This document shows, in pieces, positions 16,222 through 24,701 of a stretch of 64,000 nt of DNA (positions are counted from its first letter, which is position 1; each line of letters opens with the position of its first letter). The DNA lies in assembly GCF_001183965.1 (NCBI RefSeq), contig NZ_LFZV01000001.1:3191263-3255262 (forward strand), in the 5' to 3' direction. The position numbers and the translations under genes are program-made. Origin of the DNA: Bacillus sp. FJAT-27916. Its GTDB lineage: Bacteria; Bacillota; Bacilli; Bacillales; Pradoshiaceae. Under the pieces are notes generated by a model. The model was given only the letters and a program-made list of their open reading frames with translations, was not told the DNA's origin and ran no database searches.

Positions 16222-16839
16222 ATGTCACATTTAGAAGAACTAATCAAACAGCGTAAATCTGTCCGAAGCTATAATTCGGAATTCAAGATGGATAAAGAGG
16301 AAATTCTGGAACTATTAAGTCTGGCATCCGAGGCTCCATCTTCTAGCAATTTGCAGCCATGGCGCTTTATCGTCATCCACAATAAAGAGCTTCAAAAAGA
16401 AATAAGAGCACTTGGCTTCAATCAGGCACAGATTGAAGACTCCTCTGCTATCGTTGCTGTTATAGGTGATATTGAAGCATATAAGAACGTCGAAAAAATA
16501 TACAGCCTTAATGTTGAGAAGGGTTATATGGACCAAAGCATTGCTGATCGTACGATTAAACAAACATTGAACGCATACCCATCCATGCCGAAGGAAGCAT
16601 TAATGCAAATTGCAGCCTATGATGCTGGCTCCATTGCCATGCAATTCATGCTGCTTGCCAAGGAACGCGGCTACGATACTATCACAATGGGCGGTTTCGA
16701 CAAAGCTGCTTTTGCTAAGCGCTTTGACTTGCCTGACAATCATTTCCCAATCACCCTGATTGCTATTGGTAAAGCTGCAGCACCGGCATTCAATACAACA
16801 CGCCTGCCTATTGAAACATTGACAACATATATCGACTAA
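16222..16839 (+). CDS. nitroreductase-family FMN oxidoreductase (YodC/MhqN-like)
   Basis: Protein of 205 residues that likely reduces quinones or nitro compounds with NAD(P)H and FMN. FMN-site segments include RKSVRSYN (11-18), EAPSSSNLQPWRFIVIHN (37-54) and a late MGGFDKAAFAKRFDLPDN. Length and sequence resemble B. subtilis YodC and MhqN. The start has AAGGAGAG upstream. It is probably derepressed by electrophiles through the divergent HxlR-type regulator. A strong terminator follows. Confidence 0.88.
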   Translation: MSHLEELIKQRKSVRSYNSEFKMDKEEILELLSLASEAPSSSNLQPWRFIVIHNKELQKEIRALGFNQAQIEDSSAIVAVIGDIEAYKNVEKIYSLNVEKGYMDQSIADRTIKQTLNAYPSMPKEALMQIAAYDAGSIAMQFMLLAKERGYDTITMGGFDKAAFAKRFDLPDNHFPITLIAIGKAAAPAFNTTRLPIETLTTYID

Positions 16840-16840
16840 C

Positions 16841-16876
16841 AAAAAGCCGCCCAACTACAAGTGGGGCGGCTTTTTT
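16841..16876. terminator. bidirectional terminator nitroreductase/thiT
   Basis: AAAAAGCCGCCC and GGGCGGCTTTTTT form a strong stem between convergent genes, with A-run and T-run on both sides. Confidence 0.9.
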
Positions 16877-16891
16877 CTATTCTATCATACA

Positions 16892-17473
16892 TTAATGGGC
16901 CGGCTTCTTTAAGACTAATTGCGGAGCCGAAGATGAAAGTAGAAGAATGACTCCTCCAGAAACAATCACGCTCGGCAGCAAATAGGATAAATTATAAAGC
17001 AAAGAAAACACGATAACAGACTGACCATCTGCCGCGCCAGACCCAAAGAATACGACTCCCGCAATAAAGTGAGCAAGAAACCGCAAAGAGCTTCCAAGGA
17101 GAATACCCCCAACAACAAACATCATATTCCTCTTTCGATTCTTTCCATTGTCTGTTTGAATCTGACTGAACAGGATGCCTGCCAGACCAACCGCCGAAAA
17201 GGCGACGATATAGTCAAGAAACCCTTGTACAGGCGTCAATATATAAGCTGTTCCTGATACGATTTGCAGTAAGCCTAATAGCAGCCCTGTCACAACACCG
17301 CCTTTTACACCCCAGCGGATTGCCATAAGAAAGATTGGCACCATCGCAATAGAAATACTGCCCCCTTGTGCCCATAAACTAAGCGACATAATATTCCCCA
17401 GAAAATCAAATACAAATGCCAATGCTGCAAAAATAGCCACCTCTACCAAATACAATAACCGGTTGTTTCTCAT
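16892..17473 (-). CDS. thiT: ThiT, thiamine-specific S component of an ECF transporter
   Basis: Integral membrane protein of 193 residues with about six membrane segments that captures thiamine and docks with the general EcfAA'T module encoded elsewhere. The Trp/Tyr-rich loop SLSLWAQGGSISIAMVPIFL and the TM segments match ThiT (YuaJ). A TPP riboswitch with its terminator lies in the leader, confirming thiamine control. AAAGGGG precedes the ATG. Confidence 0.95.
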   Translation of the reverse strand: MRNNRLLYLVEVAIFAALAFVFDFLGNIMSLSLWAQGGSISIAMVPIFLMAIRWGVKGGVVTGLLLGLLQIVSGTAYILTPVQGFLDYIVAFSAVGLAGILFSQIQTDNGKNRKRNMMFVVGGILLGSSLRFLAHFIAGVVFFGSGAADGQSVIVFSLLYNLSYLLPSVIVSGGVILLLSSSAPQLVLKKPAH

Positions 17474-17539
17474 CTTTTTCCCCTTTCTTTTTGGAGGAGT
17501 ACCGAAGTCTCTCGAGAAAGCGGGCTAAAAAAATGCAAA

Positions 17540-17576
17540 AAAGCAATGTGCGTCAAAAAATGGCACACATTGCTTT
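17540..17576 (-). terminator. riboswitch-controlled terminator before thiT
   Basis: AAAGCAATGTG and CACATTGCTTT form an 11-bp stem with a 15-nt loop; the minus strand continues TTTTTTGCATTTTTTT. It lies between the TPP aptamer and the thiT start and is the likely expression platform. Confidence 0.82.
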
Positions 17577-17595
17577 ACACAATCGCATTTATCCG

Positions 17596-17681
17596 CCACA
17601 TTCCTACGCTAGAATTAACTAACAGGTTCGAAGGGTCAGAATTCGAACATTCACTCTCAGCCTCACAGGCTCCCCTTGTGG
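17596..17681 (-). promoter_or_regulatory. TPP riboswitch (THI element)
   Basis: On the minus strand, the closing P1 stem is CCACA/TGTGG. The 5' part has GGGGAGCC and GGCTGAGAGTGAA, and the 3' part has ACCCTTCGAACCTGTTAG and TAGCGTAGGAATGTGG, the conserved THI-box blocks. Thiamine pyrophosphate binding should favour the downstream terminator and turn off thiT. Confidence 0.95.
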
Positions 17682-17754
17682 AATAATCTATATTCATGTA
17701 CTTTCATGTTACTAGAATGGCTTTCCAATAGCAAGGAAAGTATACATCTGTTTC

Positions 17755-18996
17755 TTATGCAATCATTTCGTTTGCTTCTTGGTTTACTTCACGTTTTTTC
17801 TCTGATTCAGCAATAATAACCGCACAGGAAGCGTCCCCTGTGATATTTACAGCTGTTCTTGCCATATCAAGCAAGCGGTCAATTCCGAGAATCAGGCCAA
17901 TCCCTTCAACCGGCAACCCAACTTGCTCAAGCACCATCGCAAGCAAGATCAACCCTGCGCCTGGTACGCCTGCTGAACCAACGCTTGCCAAAACAGCCGT
18001 AAAAATAACGGAAATCAGCTGAGGTGTCGTTAAATCAACTCCGTACGTTTGGGCAATAAATACTACAGCGACTCCTTGAAGGATTCCCGTTCCGTCCATA
18101 TTTATGGTAGCACCAAGCGGCTGAACAAAGCTTGAGATATTTTTCGGAACATTTAAGGCTCTTTGGGCAGTATCCATCGCTACAGGAAGCGAAGCACTGC
18201 TTGAAGATGTACTAAATCCTACAGCCATTGCAGGAGCAAAGTTCTTAAAGAAATCAATTGGATTTCGGCGGCCAAGAACGGCAATCGCTCCTCCATATAC
18301 AAATACGGTATGGATGATTAACGCTAGGATAACAACCACCATGTATAGGCCCATACTCTTAATAGCAGACACCCCTTGGCTTCCTACAGCTGTTGCTACC
18401 AAGGCAAATGTCGCATATGGTGCCGTCTTCATGATGAAGTTAACAAGGTAAACCAGCACTTCTTGACCCTGCTCCAATAAATGGACCAGACCTTTTGTTT
18501 TAGAACCAAGTGCACTAATTCCAATACCGAAGAATATAGACATAACAATTACTTGAAGCATATTGCCTTCAGCCATGGCTTGGATTGGGTTTTTAGGAAT
18601 GATATTGATGAGAGTTTCAATTACTGAGGGGGCTTGACTTGCCGTATATTCAGCAGCAGATAAGTTAACATGAGCGCTCGCACCCGGCTTGATAAGCAAG
18701 GCAAGACCTAATCCGATGGTGATAGCAAAAGCAGTCGTAGCCAAGAAATACAGCATGGTTTTCCCGCCAATGCGTCCGAGCTTTTTCGGATCGCCGAGTC
18801 CAGCAGTTCCTAATGTGATGGATATCAATACAATCGGCACGACAAGCATCGTGATTGCATTAATAAATAATGAACCAATTGGATCGAAGATATACATATC
18901 AAAGATGCCAAATAGTTCAGGGGAAAATTGATTCAGACCTAAACCAACCAATACACCTGTAATTAAACCTATAATAATTCTTATGGTAAGCTTCAT
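17755..18996 (-). CDS. dicarboxylate/amino acid:cation symporter (DAACS family)
   Basis: Membrane symporter of 413 residues with the glutamate-transporter fold. The serine-rich hairpin loop STSSSSASLP is near residues 263-272, the cation/substrate motif NMDGTG near 305-310, and the late helix motif DRLLDMARTAVNITGD near 375-390. By eye it is closer to the archaeal GltPh/eukaryotic type than to Bacillus GltP or GltT. The substrate may be glutamate, aspartate or a C4-dicarboxylate. It is monocistronic. Confidence 0.9.
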   Translation of the reverse strand: MKLTIRIIIGLITGVLVGLGLNQFSPELFGIFDMYIFDPIGSLFINAITMLVVPIVLISITLGTAGLGDPKKLGRIGGKTMLYFLATTAFAITIGLGLALLIKPGASAHVNLSAAEYTASQAPSVIETLINIIPKNPIQAMAEGNMLQVIVMSIFFGIGISALGSKTKGLVHLLEQGQEVLVYLVNFIMKTAPYATFALVATAVGSQGVSAIKSMGLYMVVVILALIIHTVFVYGGAIAVLGRRNPIDFFKNFAPAMAVGFSTSSSSASLPVAMDTAQRALNVPKNISSFVQPLGATINMDGTGILQGVAVVFIAQTYGVDLTTPQLISVIFTAVLASVGSAGVPGAGLILLAMVLEQVGLPVEGIGLILGIDRLLDMARTAVNITGDASCAVIIAESEKKREVNQEANEMIA

Positions 18997-19206
18997 TGAT
19001 GACCTCCTCTAAATTCAAGCAAACGATTGTTTCCCTAACTATTGCAAGCCATAAAAAATTCCTCAAACGAGGATAATAGAAAAGAAATATTCAATCTTTT
19101 TAGATATCAACAATTACTTTTCTAATATAATAATAGACAAGTTTTTAAGAAACAACAATGGTAAGAATTACACGCATCAATCAATTCACTTTATGTAGAC
19201 ACAAAA

Positions 19207-19230
19207 AAGACGCTTCAACAGGAGCGCCTT
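19207..19230 (-). terminator. intrinsic terminator of the gene at 19273
   Basis: AAGACGCT and AGCGCCTT pair with one mismatch around an 8-nt loop; the minus strand continues with six T. Confidence 0.7.
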
Positions 19231-19272
19231 AGGTTATCACCTTATTTAAAAACATAGCTTGTATGTTTTACA

Positions 19273-19479
19273 TTAATGACTCTTCACTTCTACTTGTTTC
19301 TTTAAAGAATATGGGTTCTGTAACAATTCGCTGAATGTTGACTCAGAACATACTAAGCTAGAGAAGATTTCATTACGGGATTTTGTTTTTTCAATCTTTA
19401 CGCCCTGTATCTTAAATTTAGATACGATATCCATTCTCACATTCTCCACCTTCTGATTTTTTGCTAACCAGTATTTCAT
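19273..19479 (-). CDS. small hypothetical protein
   Basis: Protein of 68 residues rich in lysine and serine, starting MKYWLAKNQKVENVRMD. The ribosome site is weak (CGGGT), so the start is uncertain. A terminator behind it and an inverted repeat in front support a transcribed unit. I recognise no family or membrane segment. Confidence 0.4.
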   Translation of the reverse strand: MKYWLAKNQKVENVRMDIVSKFKIQGVKIEKTKSRNEIFSSLVCSESTFSELLQNPYSLKKQVEVKSH

Positions 19480-19503
19480 TTACCCGAAATTAATGCAGCG
19501 AAA

Positions 19504-19541
19504 CATCGTTTGAGCAAAATACTTGACTGTTTCAAACGATG
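19504..19541. repeat. 10-bp inverted repeat upstream of the gene at 19273
   Basis: CATCGTTTGA (19504-19513) and TCAAACGATG (19532-19541) are perfect arms with an 18-nt spacer, 25-62 bp from the start of the minus-strand gene. It could be an operator or a leader hairpin. The remaining bases between 19542 and 19870 are AT-rich, contain an AGGCG/CGCCT hairpin near 19641-19661, and show no convincing gene. Confidence 0.5.
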
Positions 19542-19870
19542 ATGTTCTATTCGAGATTTCTAATAGCCAATTAGTCAAAGAGAGCTTTTATTGCTTGTCA
19601 TCATGCGTTCAGGCACGAATTCACTTCAATGCCAATCATCCAAGGCGGTGGGGGAAACGCCTCATAAGTACATATGTATGTCAATCAATACGCACAAAAC
19701 TCACAACATTTAAATTGTACTAAACTATAAAAAAAAATAAAGGGACTTTTTTCTTTTTTTCTAAAAAATTGATTTGTTTTTAAAAATGTACCTAAAACAA
19801 ATGATATTCGGTTAGAAATTTAATATAATAAGAAGTAATAACCATTTTTTCTACTTCTCTTTATTTTAAA

Positions 19871-20004
19871 GGGGGGATTTACATGGGAAGTTGATCGCCA
19901 GCTATCCAGTCGGACTATGCTTGCATTTGACGTTAAACCATACAGCTGTTAACAGCTTATTATCACAGGAGGTGACTCCTTTACCGTCTAATCACGGTTA
20001 AAGG
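19871..20004 (+). promoter_or_regulatory. structured 5' leader with Shine-Dalgarno sequestration (candidate cis-regulator)
   Basis: The last hairpin pairs CCTTTACCGT (19978-19987) with ACGGTTAAAGG (19994-20004), burying the AAAGG ribosome site of the gene at 20012. An alternative hairpin, AGGAG-GTGA-CTCCT (19967-19980) with a GNRA tetraloop, takes bases from the blocking arm, so the two are mutually exclusive. Upstream are further self-complementary blocks (AGCTGTTAACAGCT; AGTC-G-GACT; ATGC-TT-GCAT). An AAAGGGGGG site is followed by ATG and a three-codon frame. A 36-codon TTG frame is also open and stops at 19999-20001, inside the ribosome site. I do not recognise a known riboswitch class. 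Confidence 0.55.
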
Positions 20005-20011
20005 AAATTTA

Positions 20012-21397
20012 TTGGACATATGGAATTTGGTTTTTATAGCCATTTTGATTGCACTGACCGCATTCTTTGTTGCGTCAGAGTTCGCGATTGTCAAGATTCG
20101 CTCCTCGCGAATTGATCAGTTAATGGAGGAAGGAAACCGGCGGGCAATAAGCGCCAAAAACATCGTTACGAATCTGGATGAGTATTTATCCGCCTGCCAG
20201 CTTGGGATCACCATTACAGCCCTCGCTTTAGGATGGATAGGAGAGGAAACCTTTGAATCCCTTCTCGCTCCCTTATTCGCACTGTTTTCCCTGCCTGAGA
20301 CTGTTACAACGCCACTCGTCGTCGTTATTGCTTTTCTGCTGATTACCTTCATCCACGTCGTAATCGGCGAATTAGCTCCAAAGACGATTGCTATTCAAAA
20401 AGCGGAAGCAATTGCTCTTTTATTCTCAAGACCTCTCATGGCATTCTACAAAATTATGTATCCATTTATCTGGCTGCTTAATGGTTCTGCCCGGTTGATC
20501 ATCCGCATGCTCGGTCTTCATCCCGCTTCAGAACATGAAATTGCCCATACGGAAGAGGAATTGCAGATTATTCTTTCAGACAGTTATAAGAGCGGCGAAA
20601 TTAACCAATCTGAATTTAAATATGTGAATAATATTTTTGAATTTGATAACCGAGTCGCTAAAGAAATCATGGTTCCTCGAACCGAAATGGTCTCCTTATC
20701 CAAGGTGGATTCCATCAAGGACTTTATTCAGATGTACCATGAAGAGAAATTCACTCGTTATCCGGTCATTGACGGTGACAAGGACCATATCGTCGGACTT
20801 GTCAACGTAAAAGAGGTATTGACCGATGTTGTCGTAGATGAGAGCATTTCAAATTCAACCATTCAAGAATATATAAGGCCAATCATCCATGTCATTGACA
20901 CCATTCCAATCCATGATTTACTGGCGAGAATGCAATCTGAACGGATTCATATGGCAGTCCTGATGGATGAATACGGAGGCACTTCCGGATTAGTCACCAT
21001 CGAAGACATCGTCGAAGAGATTGTTGGTGAGATACGAGATGAATTCGATAGTGATGAGATTCCGGAGATTCGGAAGAATACAGATGGATCTTACATCGTT
21101 GATTCTAAGGTACTTCTCAGTGAAATTAATGACCTGCTTGGCACGGCCCTCGATGATACCGATATTGACACAATCGGCGGATGGGTCCTGACCGAGAAGT
21201 ATGAAGCAAAGCTTGGTGATATGCTTGAGATTGGCGATTATGAAATTACGATTATCGATATGGAGGAACATCATATCCGCTATCTCGAAATCCGCAAAAA
21301 ACCGCGGGAAGCTCAGCCCCTCACCTCTCACAGCACAGCTGCAGAAGGAGAGAGCCAGCTGTTCACCCAGCCATTATCAAGCAGTACAATAGAATAA
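20012..21397 (+). CDS. CNNM/CorC-type membrane protein (hemolysin C-like, probable Mg2+ efflux)
   Basis: Protein of 461 residues: an N-terminal DUF21/CNNM membrane domain (about 1-195, four membrane segments), a pair of CBS domains (about 215-335, with IMVPRTEMVSLSKVDS leading in) and a C-terminal CorC_HlyC domain (about 355-435). Relatives such as B. subtilis MpfA (YhdP) export magnesium; others are less defined. The start is TTG 20012, 7 nt after AAAGG, in a hairpin that hides the ribosome site. The last 25 residues are low-complexity, rich in Ser and Gln. The structured leader suggests control at translation initiation, perhaps by magnesium. Confidence 0.9.
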   Translation: MDIWNLVFIAILIALTAFFVASEFAIVKIRSSRIDQLMEEGNRRAISAKNIVTNLDEYLSACQLGITITALALGWIGEETFESLLAPLFALFSLPETVTTPLVVVIAFLLITFIHVVIGELAPKTIAIQKAEAIALLFSRPLMAFYKIMYPFIWLLNGSARLIIRMLGLHPASEHEIAHTEEELQIILSDSYKSGEINQSEFKYVNNIFEFDNRVAKEIMVPRTEMVSLSKVDSIKDFIQMYHEEKFTRYPVIDGDKDHIVGLVNVKEVLTDVVVDESISNSTIQEYIRPIIHVIDTIPIHDLLARMQSERIHMAVLMDEYGGTSGLVTIEDIVEEIVGEIRDEFDSDEIPEIRKNTDGSYIVDSKVLLSEINDLLGTALDDTDIDTIGGWVLTEKYEAKLGDMLEIGDYEITIIDMEEHHIRYLEIRKKPREAQPLTSHSTAAEGESQLFTQPLSSSTIE

Positions 21398-21399
21398 AG

Positions 21400-21429
21400 A
21401 AAAACACACGTGAAACCACGTGTGTTTTT
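21400..21429. terminator. bidirectional terminator
   Basis: AAAAACACACGTG and CACGTGTGTTTTT form a perfect 13-bp stem with a 4-nt loop, followed by CTTTTTT. Confidence 0.92.
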
Positions 21430-21464
21430 CTTTTTTATTCTTCTTTCATCAATTCCTCTGCTTA

Positions 21465-22568
21465 TCAAGCATCCTCTGTAATGACGGTATGCTTTGCCCG
21501 GTAAAGCTTAACAAGCCGGACGATATTCTTCGTAATCGTCTTAACAACCGCATAAGTTGGAACGGCAAGTATCATGCCAAGGATCCCAGCTAATGAACCA
21601 GCAACTAGCAAAATCATGATGATGGTCAGCGGATGAATATTCAATGACTTCCCGATAATCAATGGGGATATAAGATTACCGTCCAGCTGCTGCACGATCA
21701 CAATAATCAGGATGACCAAAATGGCAACCAAAGGCGATTGGAATAGCCCGACAGCCACTGCTGGTGCAGCACCGATAAATGGACCAACATACGGGATGAT
21801 ATTCGTGACCGCAATCACGAGTCCAAGCGTCAAGGCATAAGGCAGATCAATCAGCAAAAAGCCAATGAAACAAGCCGTACCAACGAAGATACATACCGTA
21901 ATCTGACCCTGTATATAATTGGCCAAGGTTTGAGAGGTCTCCTGAATAACAACAAGTCCTTCTTTCCTGAATGAGGCTGGGAGAAACTTCATCAATGCAC
22001 CTGGCAATTTATGACCATCCTTCAGCATGTAGAAAAGGATAAATGGAACCGTAATAATAATCAGCGTCAAACTGGTGATAAACGAAACCACAGCCGATAG
22101 TCCGCTCGTGATGTTACTTGTAATGTTTGTCGTAAATTCTAGGAGCTTATCCTTTATTTGATCAAATTCAATAAACTCTTGTTCCACAACATAATTGAAC
22201 CAATTAGATTTTGAGGCATCCTCAATGAATGCGACAACATCATCTACAAATTGCGGGGTATTCTTAGCGATATCTGTGATTTGTTCAGAAACAACAGGCA
22301 CTACTTTTGTAATTCCAATTGTAATTAAACCGATAAGCGCTATGTATAAAATCAAGATTCCAACAATCTTTGGAACCTTCCACCTCATGAGCAGCTTTAA
22401 GACGGGATTTAACAAGTAAAATAAGAATCCCGAAATCAAAATCGGGAAAAACAGTGTTGAGATAAAGATTCCAATTGGATGGAATAGAAAAGAGATTTTC
22501 GTGCTCACATAAATAATAATCAGCAGCAACAGGATCTCCAAAGTCCAAAACTGTAATTTAGATTTCAA
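21465..22568 (-). CDS. AI-2E family permease (YueF/PerM-like)
   Basis: Membrane protein of 367 residues with about eight membrane segments. The hallmark C-terminal blocks ITNIIPYVGPFIGAAPAVAV-like (AVTNIIPYVGPFIGAAP) and LVAGSLAGILGMILAVPTYA identify the AI-2E/UPF0118 family. Characterised members export autoinducer-2 or exchange Na+/H+, so the substrate is open. The start codon is TTG with AAGGAG about 12 nt upstream. It lies between terminators. Confidence 0.85.
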   Translation of the reverse strand: MKSKLQFWTLEILLLLIIIYVSTKISFLFHPIGIFISTLFFPILISGFLFYLLNPVLKLLMRWKVPKIVGILILYIALIGLITIGITKVVPVVSEQITDIAKNTPQFVDDVVAFIEDASKSNWFNYVVEQEFIEFDQIKDKLLEFTTNITSNITSGLSAVVSFITSLTLIIITVPFILFYMLKDGHKLPGALMKFLPASFRKEGLVVIQETSQTLANYIQGQITVCIFVGTACFIGFLLIDLPYALTLGLVIAVTNIIPYVGPFIGAAPAVAVGLFQSPLVAILVILIIVIVQQLDGNLISPLIIGKSLNIHPLTIIMILLVAGSLAGILGMILAVPTYAVVKTITKNIVRLVKLYRAKHTVITEDA

Positions 22569-22629
22569 CGGTTTCTTCCACTCCTTAACATTCTTCCATT
22601 TATTATAGCGTAAATTACCGGCGATAAAC

Positions 22630-22650
22630 TACTCCTTTTAAAGGAGTAGA
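22630..22650. repeat. perfect palindrome upstream of the AI-2E permease gene
   Basis: The 10-bp arms CTACTCCTTT and AAAGGAGTAG are separated by one base. It lies 62 bp before the permease start and 16 bp from the aminopeptidase terminator. Without a T-run on the minus strand it could be an operator or a second weak terminator. Confidence 0.5.
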
Positions 22651-22666
22651 AGATAATGATAAAAGA

Positions 22667-22693
22667 AGGCCAAGGGTCCTTGACCCAAGGCCT
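22667..22693 (-). terminator. intrinsic terminator of the aminopeptidase gene
   Basis: AGGCCAAGGGTC and GACCCAAGGCCT pair along most of their length around a short loop; the minus strand continues TCTTTTATC. Confidence 0.78.
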
Positions 22694-22700
22694 AAATTAA

Positions 22701-23927
22701 TTAAAATGCCCAGTTTCCGCCGCGGAAGATTGGTTCAAGTGTCCCGTCCGCAAGCTCACCGTCAATATCCATCTCCGCAGAGCCAATCATGAAATCTACA
22801 TGGGTAATGCTATTGTTCACACCATTATCAATCAGCTCCTGCTCTGACATTTCCTTTCCACCTTTCAAGCAGAAGGCATAACCGGAGCCAATGGCTAAAT
22901 GGTTAGAAGCATTCTCATCAAATAATGTATTATAGAACAACACATTCGTATCAGATATCGGCGAACGATGAGGCACTAACGCCACTTCTCCAAGATATCT
23001 AGATCCTTCATCTGTATCAAGAAGACTAAGAAGGACATCCTCTCCTGTCTCAGCCTTCGCACTAACCGCTTTTCCGTTCTCAAATGTCAAGGAGAAGCGG
23101 TCAATAACATTTCCGCCATAGCTGAGCGGCTTCGTGCTGGCCACCGTTCCATTGACCCCTTCTTTCAATGGGACTGTAAACACTTCCTCCGTCGGCATAT
23201 TGGCCATGAAGGAGTGACCTTTGGCATTGATACTTCCCGCCCCGCACCATTCATGCTTGTCGGAAAGCTGAATAGTTAAGTCCGTTCCTGGCGCACGATA
23301 ATGTAAGGCTTTATATTTCTTCTCGTTTAAGTAATCTGCCTTTGCACGCAGTGTATGATCATGCTCTATCCATGTTTGAACAGGATCGGCTGAATCAACG
23401 CGCACTGCTTTTAGAATAGCATCCCATAACATTTCAACGCTGTTTTCCGCATCTGGGAATACTTTATTTGCCCATTTTTGGCCGGCAGCTGCGATGACAC
23501 TCCAGCTGAATTTATCTGCCTGCATGGCTTGACGGAATTTATTAAGTGCTGTGCCAGTAGCCTTTTGATAATTTGCGATACGTTTTGCTTCGATGCCCTT
23601 CAAGGCATCTGGGCTTTGCGATACGATTGATATGATTGCTCCGCCTTTTTCGATTAAATATTCTTTTTGAGCGACGAGCCATTCAGGCACTTCACTGAAG
23701 GCATCTTCCGGCGCAAGCTCAAATTTAGCACGAGTCACTTCTTCATCCGCCCAGTCCACATAAACATGACGTGCTCCTGCCTCATAGGCTTTGCGAACTA
23801 CCTTGCGGGTAAATGGTGCGACCTCTACTGAGGATGATATGTATAATATTTGATCTTTCTGAATATTAACCCCGACTTTGACAGCTAGCTCAGCATATTT
23901 ATCTAATCTTTGCTCCAAATTCATCAT
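22701..23927 (-). CDS. ampS: M29-family metallo-aminopeptidase (AmpS-like)
   Basis: Cytosolic aminopeptidase of 408 residues in the AmpS/PepS/aminopeptidase T family, removing N-terminal residues with a two-metal centre. Metal and catalytic segments include MPTEEVFTVP (about 243-252), HRSPISDTNVLFYNTLFDEN (about 320-340), NHLAIGSGYAF and NSITHVDFMIGSAEMDIDG near the C-terminus. Length matches B. subtilis AmpS (about 410). AGGGAG precedes a double ATG; either could be used. Monocistronic. Confidence 0.92.
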   Translation of the reverse strand: MMNLEQRLDKYAELAVKVGVNIQKDQILYISSSVEVAPFTRKVVRKAYEAGARHVYVDWADEEVTRAKFELAPEDAFSEVPEWLVAQKEYLIEKGGAIISIVSQSPDALKGIEAKRIANYQKATGTALNKFRQAMQADKFSWSVIAAAGQKWANKVFPDAENSVEMLWDAILKAVRVDSADPVQTWIEHDHTLRAKADYLNEKKYKALHYRAPGTDLTIQLSDKHEWCGAGSINAKGHSFMANMPTEEVFTVPLKEGVNGTVASTKPLSYGGNVIDRFSLTFENGKAVSAKAETGEDVLLSLLDTDEGSRYLGEVALVPHRSPISDTNVLFYNTLFDENASNHLAIGSGYAFCLKGGKEMSEQELIDNGVNNSITHVDFMIGSAEMDIDGELADGTLEPIFRGGNWAF

Positions 23928-24029
23928 TCCAGCTCCCTTATTTCATTATCAATACCTATTTTACCATTAGTCAGCCCTATAACGCATTATCACATCTTGA
24001 GCTTTCAAAAAATTTAATCTTCTCGCCAA

Positions 24030-24698
24030 TTAAGAATGCGTCCTTTGAAAAATTTGCACAACGACAAGCATGCCAATAGACATGAGAATCATCATGCCCA
24101 CCCAAGCCCAGGCAAGTGTTGATTGGCCTGATTCAAATGCCATGTATATCGCAATCGGCATTGTTTGGGTCTTCCCAGGTATATTTCCGGCAAACATAAG
24201 CGTCGCTCCAAACTCTCCGAGCGCACGCGCAAATGTAAGAATGGCTCCAGCGAGCAGGGCTTTTGCCGAAAGCGGGATAGAAATCCTCCAAAAAACCTTC
24301 CATTCGCTTCCCCCGTCCACCCTGGCCGCATCCTCTATCTCCTGATCAACGGCAGCAAAGCCAGCCTTCGCGCTTTGATACATTAATGGAAATGCGACAA
24401 CTGTGGAAGCAATCGCAGCCGCACTCCATGTGAAAATAATGGATTGATTAAATAAAGTATAAATCAGCTCTCCAACTGGGCTCCTCTGCCCAAAGATAAC
24501 GACTAGAAGAAATCCGATTACGGTTGGCGGCAGCACAATCGGGAGAAGAAAAAAGGTTTCAATCAGCATCCTCCCCTTCATTGATTGCCGCTTGACCATT
24601 ATTCTAGCCGACATGATACCCAAAAAGACAGCCAGCAGACCGGAGATGGCTGCTATTTCAATAGATAGTTTGATTGGTGCCCAAAAATCGATTTGCAT
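24030..24698 (-). CDS. modB: ModB, molybdate ABC transporter permease
   Basis: Integral membrane permease of 222 residues with about five membrane segments. The cytoplasmic EAA loop, EIEDAARVDGGSEWKVFWRI (about 142-161), is intact, and LPIVLPPTVIGFLLV is typical of ModB. It starts 3 nt after the modA stop on the same strand and is surely cotranscribed. No ModC ATPase gene follows, as in the B. subtilis yvgL-yvgM pair, so an ATPase encoded elsewhere must serve it. Confidence 0.92.
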   Translation of the reverse strand: MQIDFWAPIKLSIEIAAISGLLAVFLGIMSARIMVKRQSMKGRMLIETFFLLPIVLPPTVIGFLLVVIFGQRSPVGELIYTLFNQSIIFTWSAAAIASTVVAFPLMYQSAKAGFAAVDQEIEDAARVDGGSEWKVFWRISIPLSAKALLAGAILTFARALGEFGATLMFAGNIPGKTQTMPIAIYMAFESGQSTLAWAWVGMMILMSIGMLVVVQIFQRTHS

Positions 24699-24701
24699 TG
24701 T

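Noticed and set aside
19523-19723. 66-codon plus-strand frame
   Set aside because: No ribosome site, odd composition, and it spans an inverted repeat and a hairpin.
19871-20004. Known M-box (ykoK) or yybP-ykoY riboswitch
   Set aside because: Short blocks resemble the M-box, but their order differs and the core consensus is absent; reported as an unclassified leader instead.
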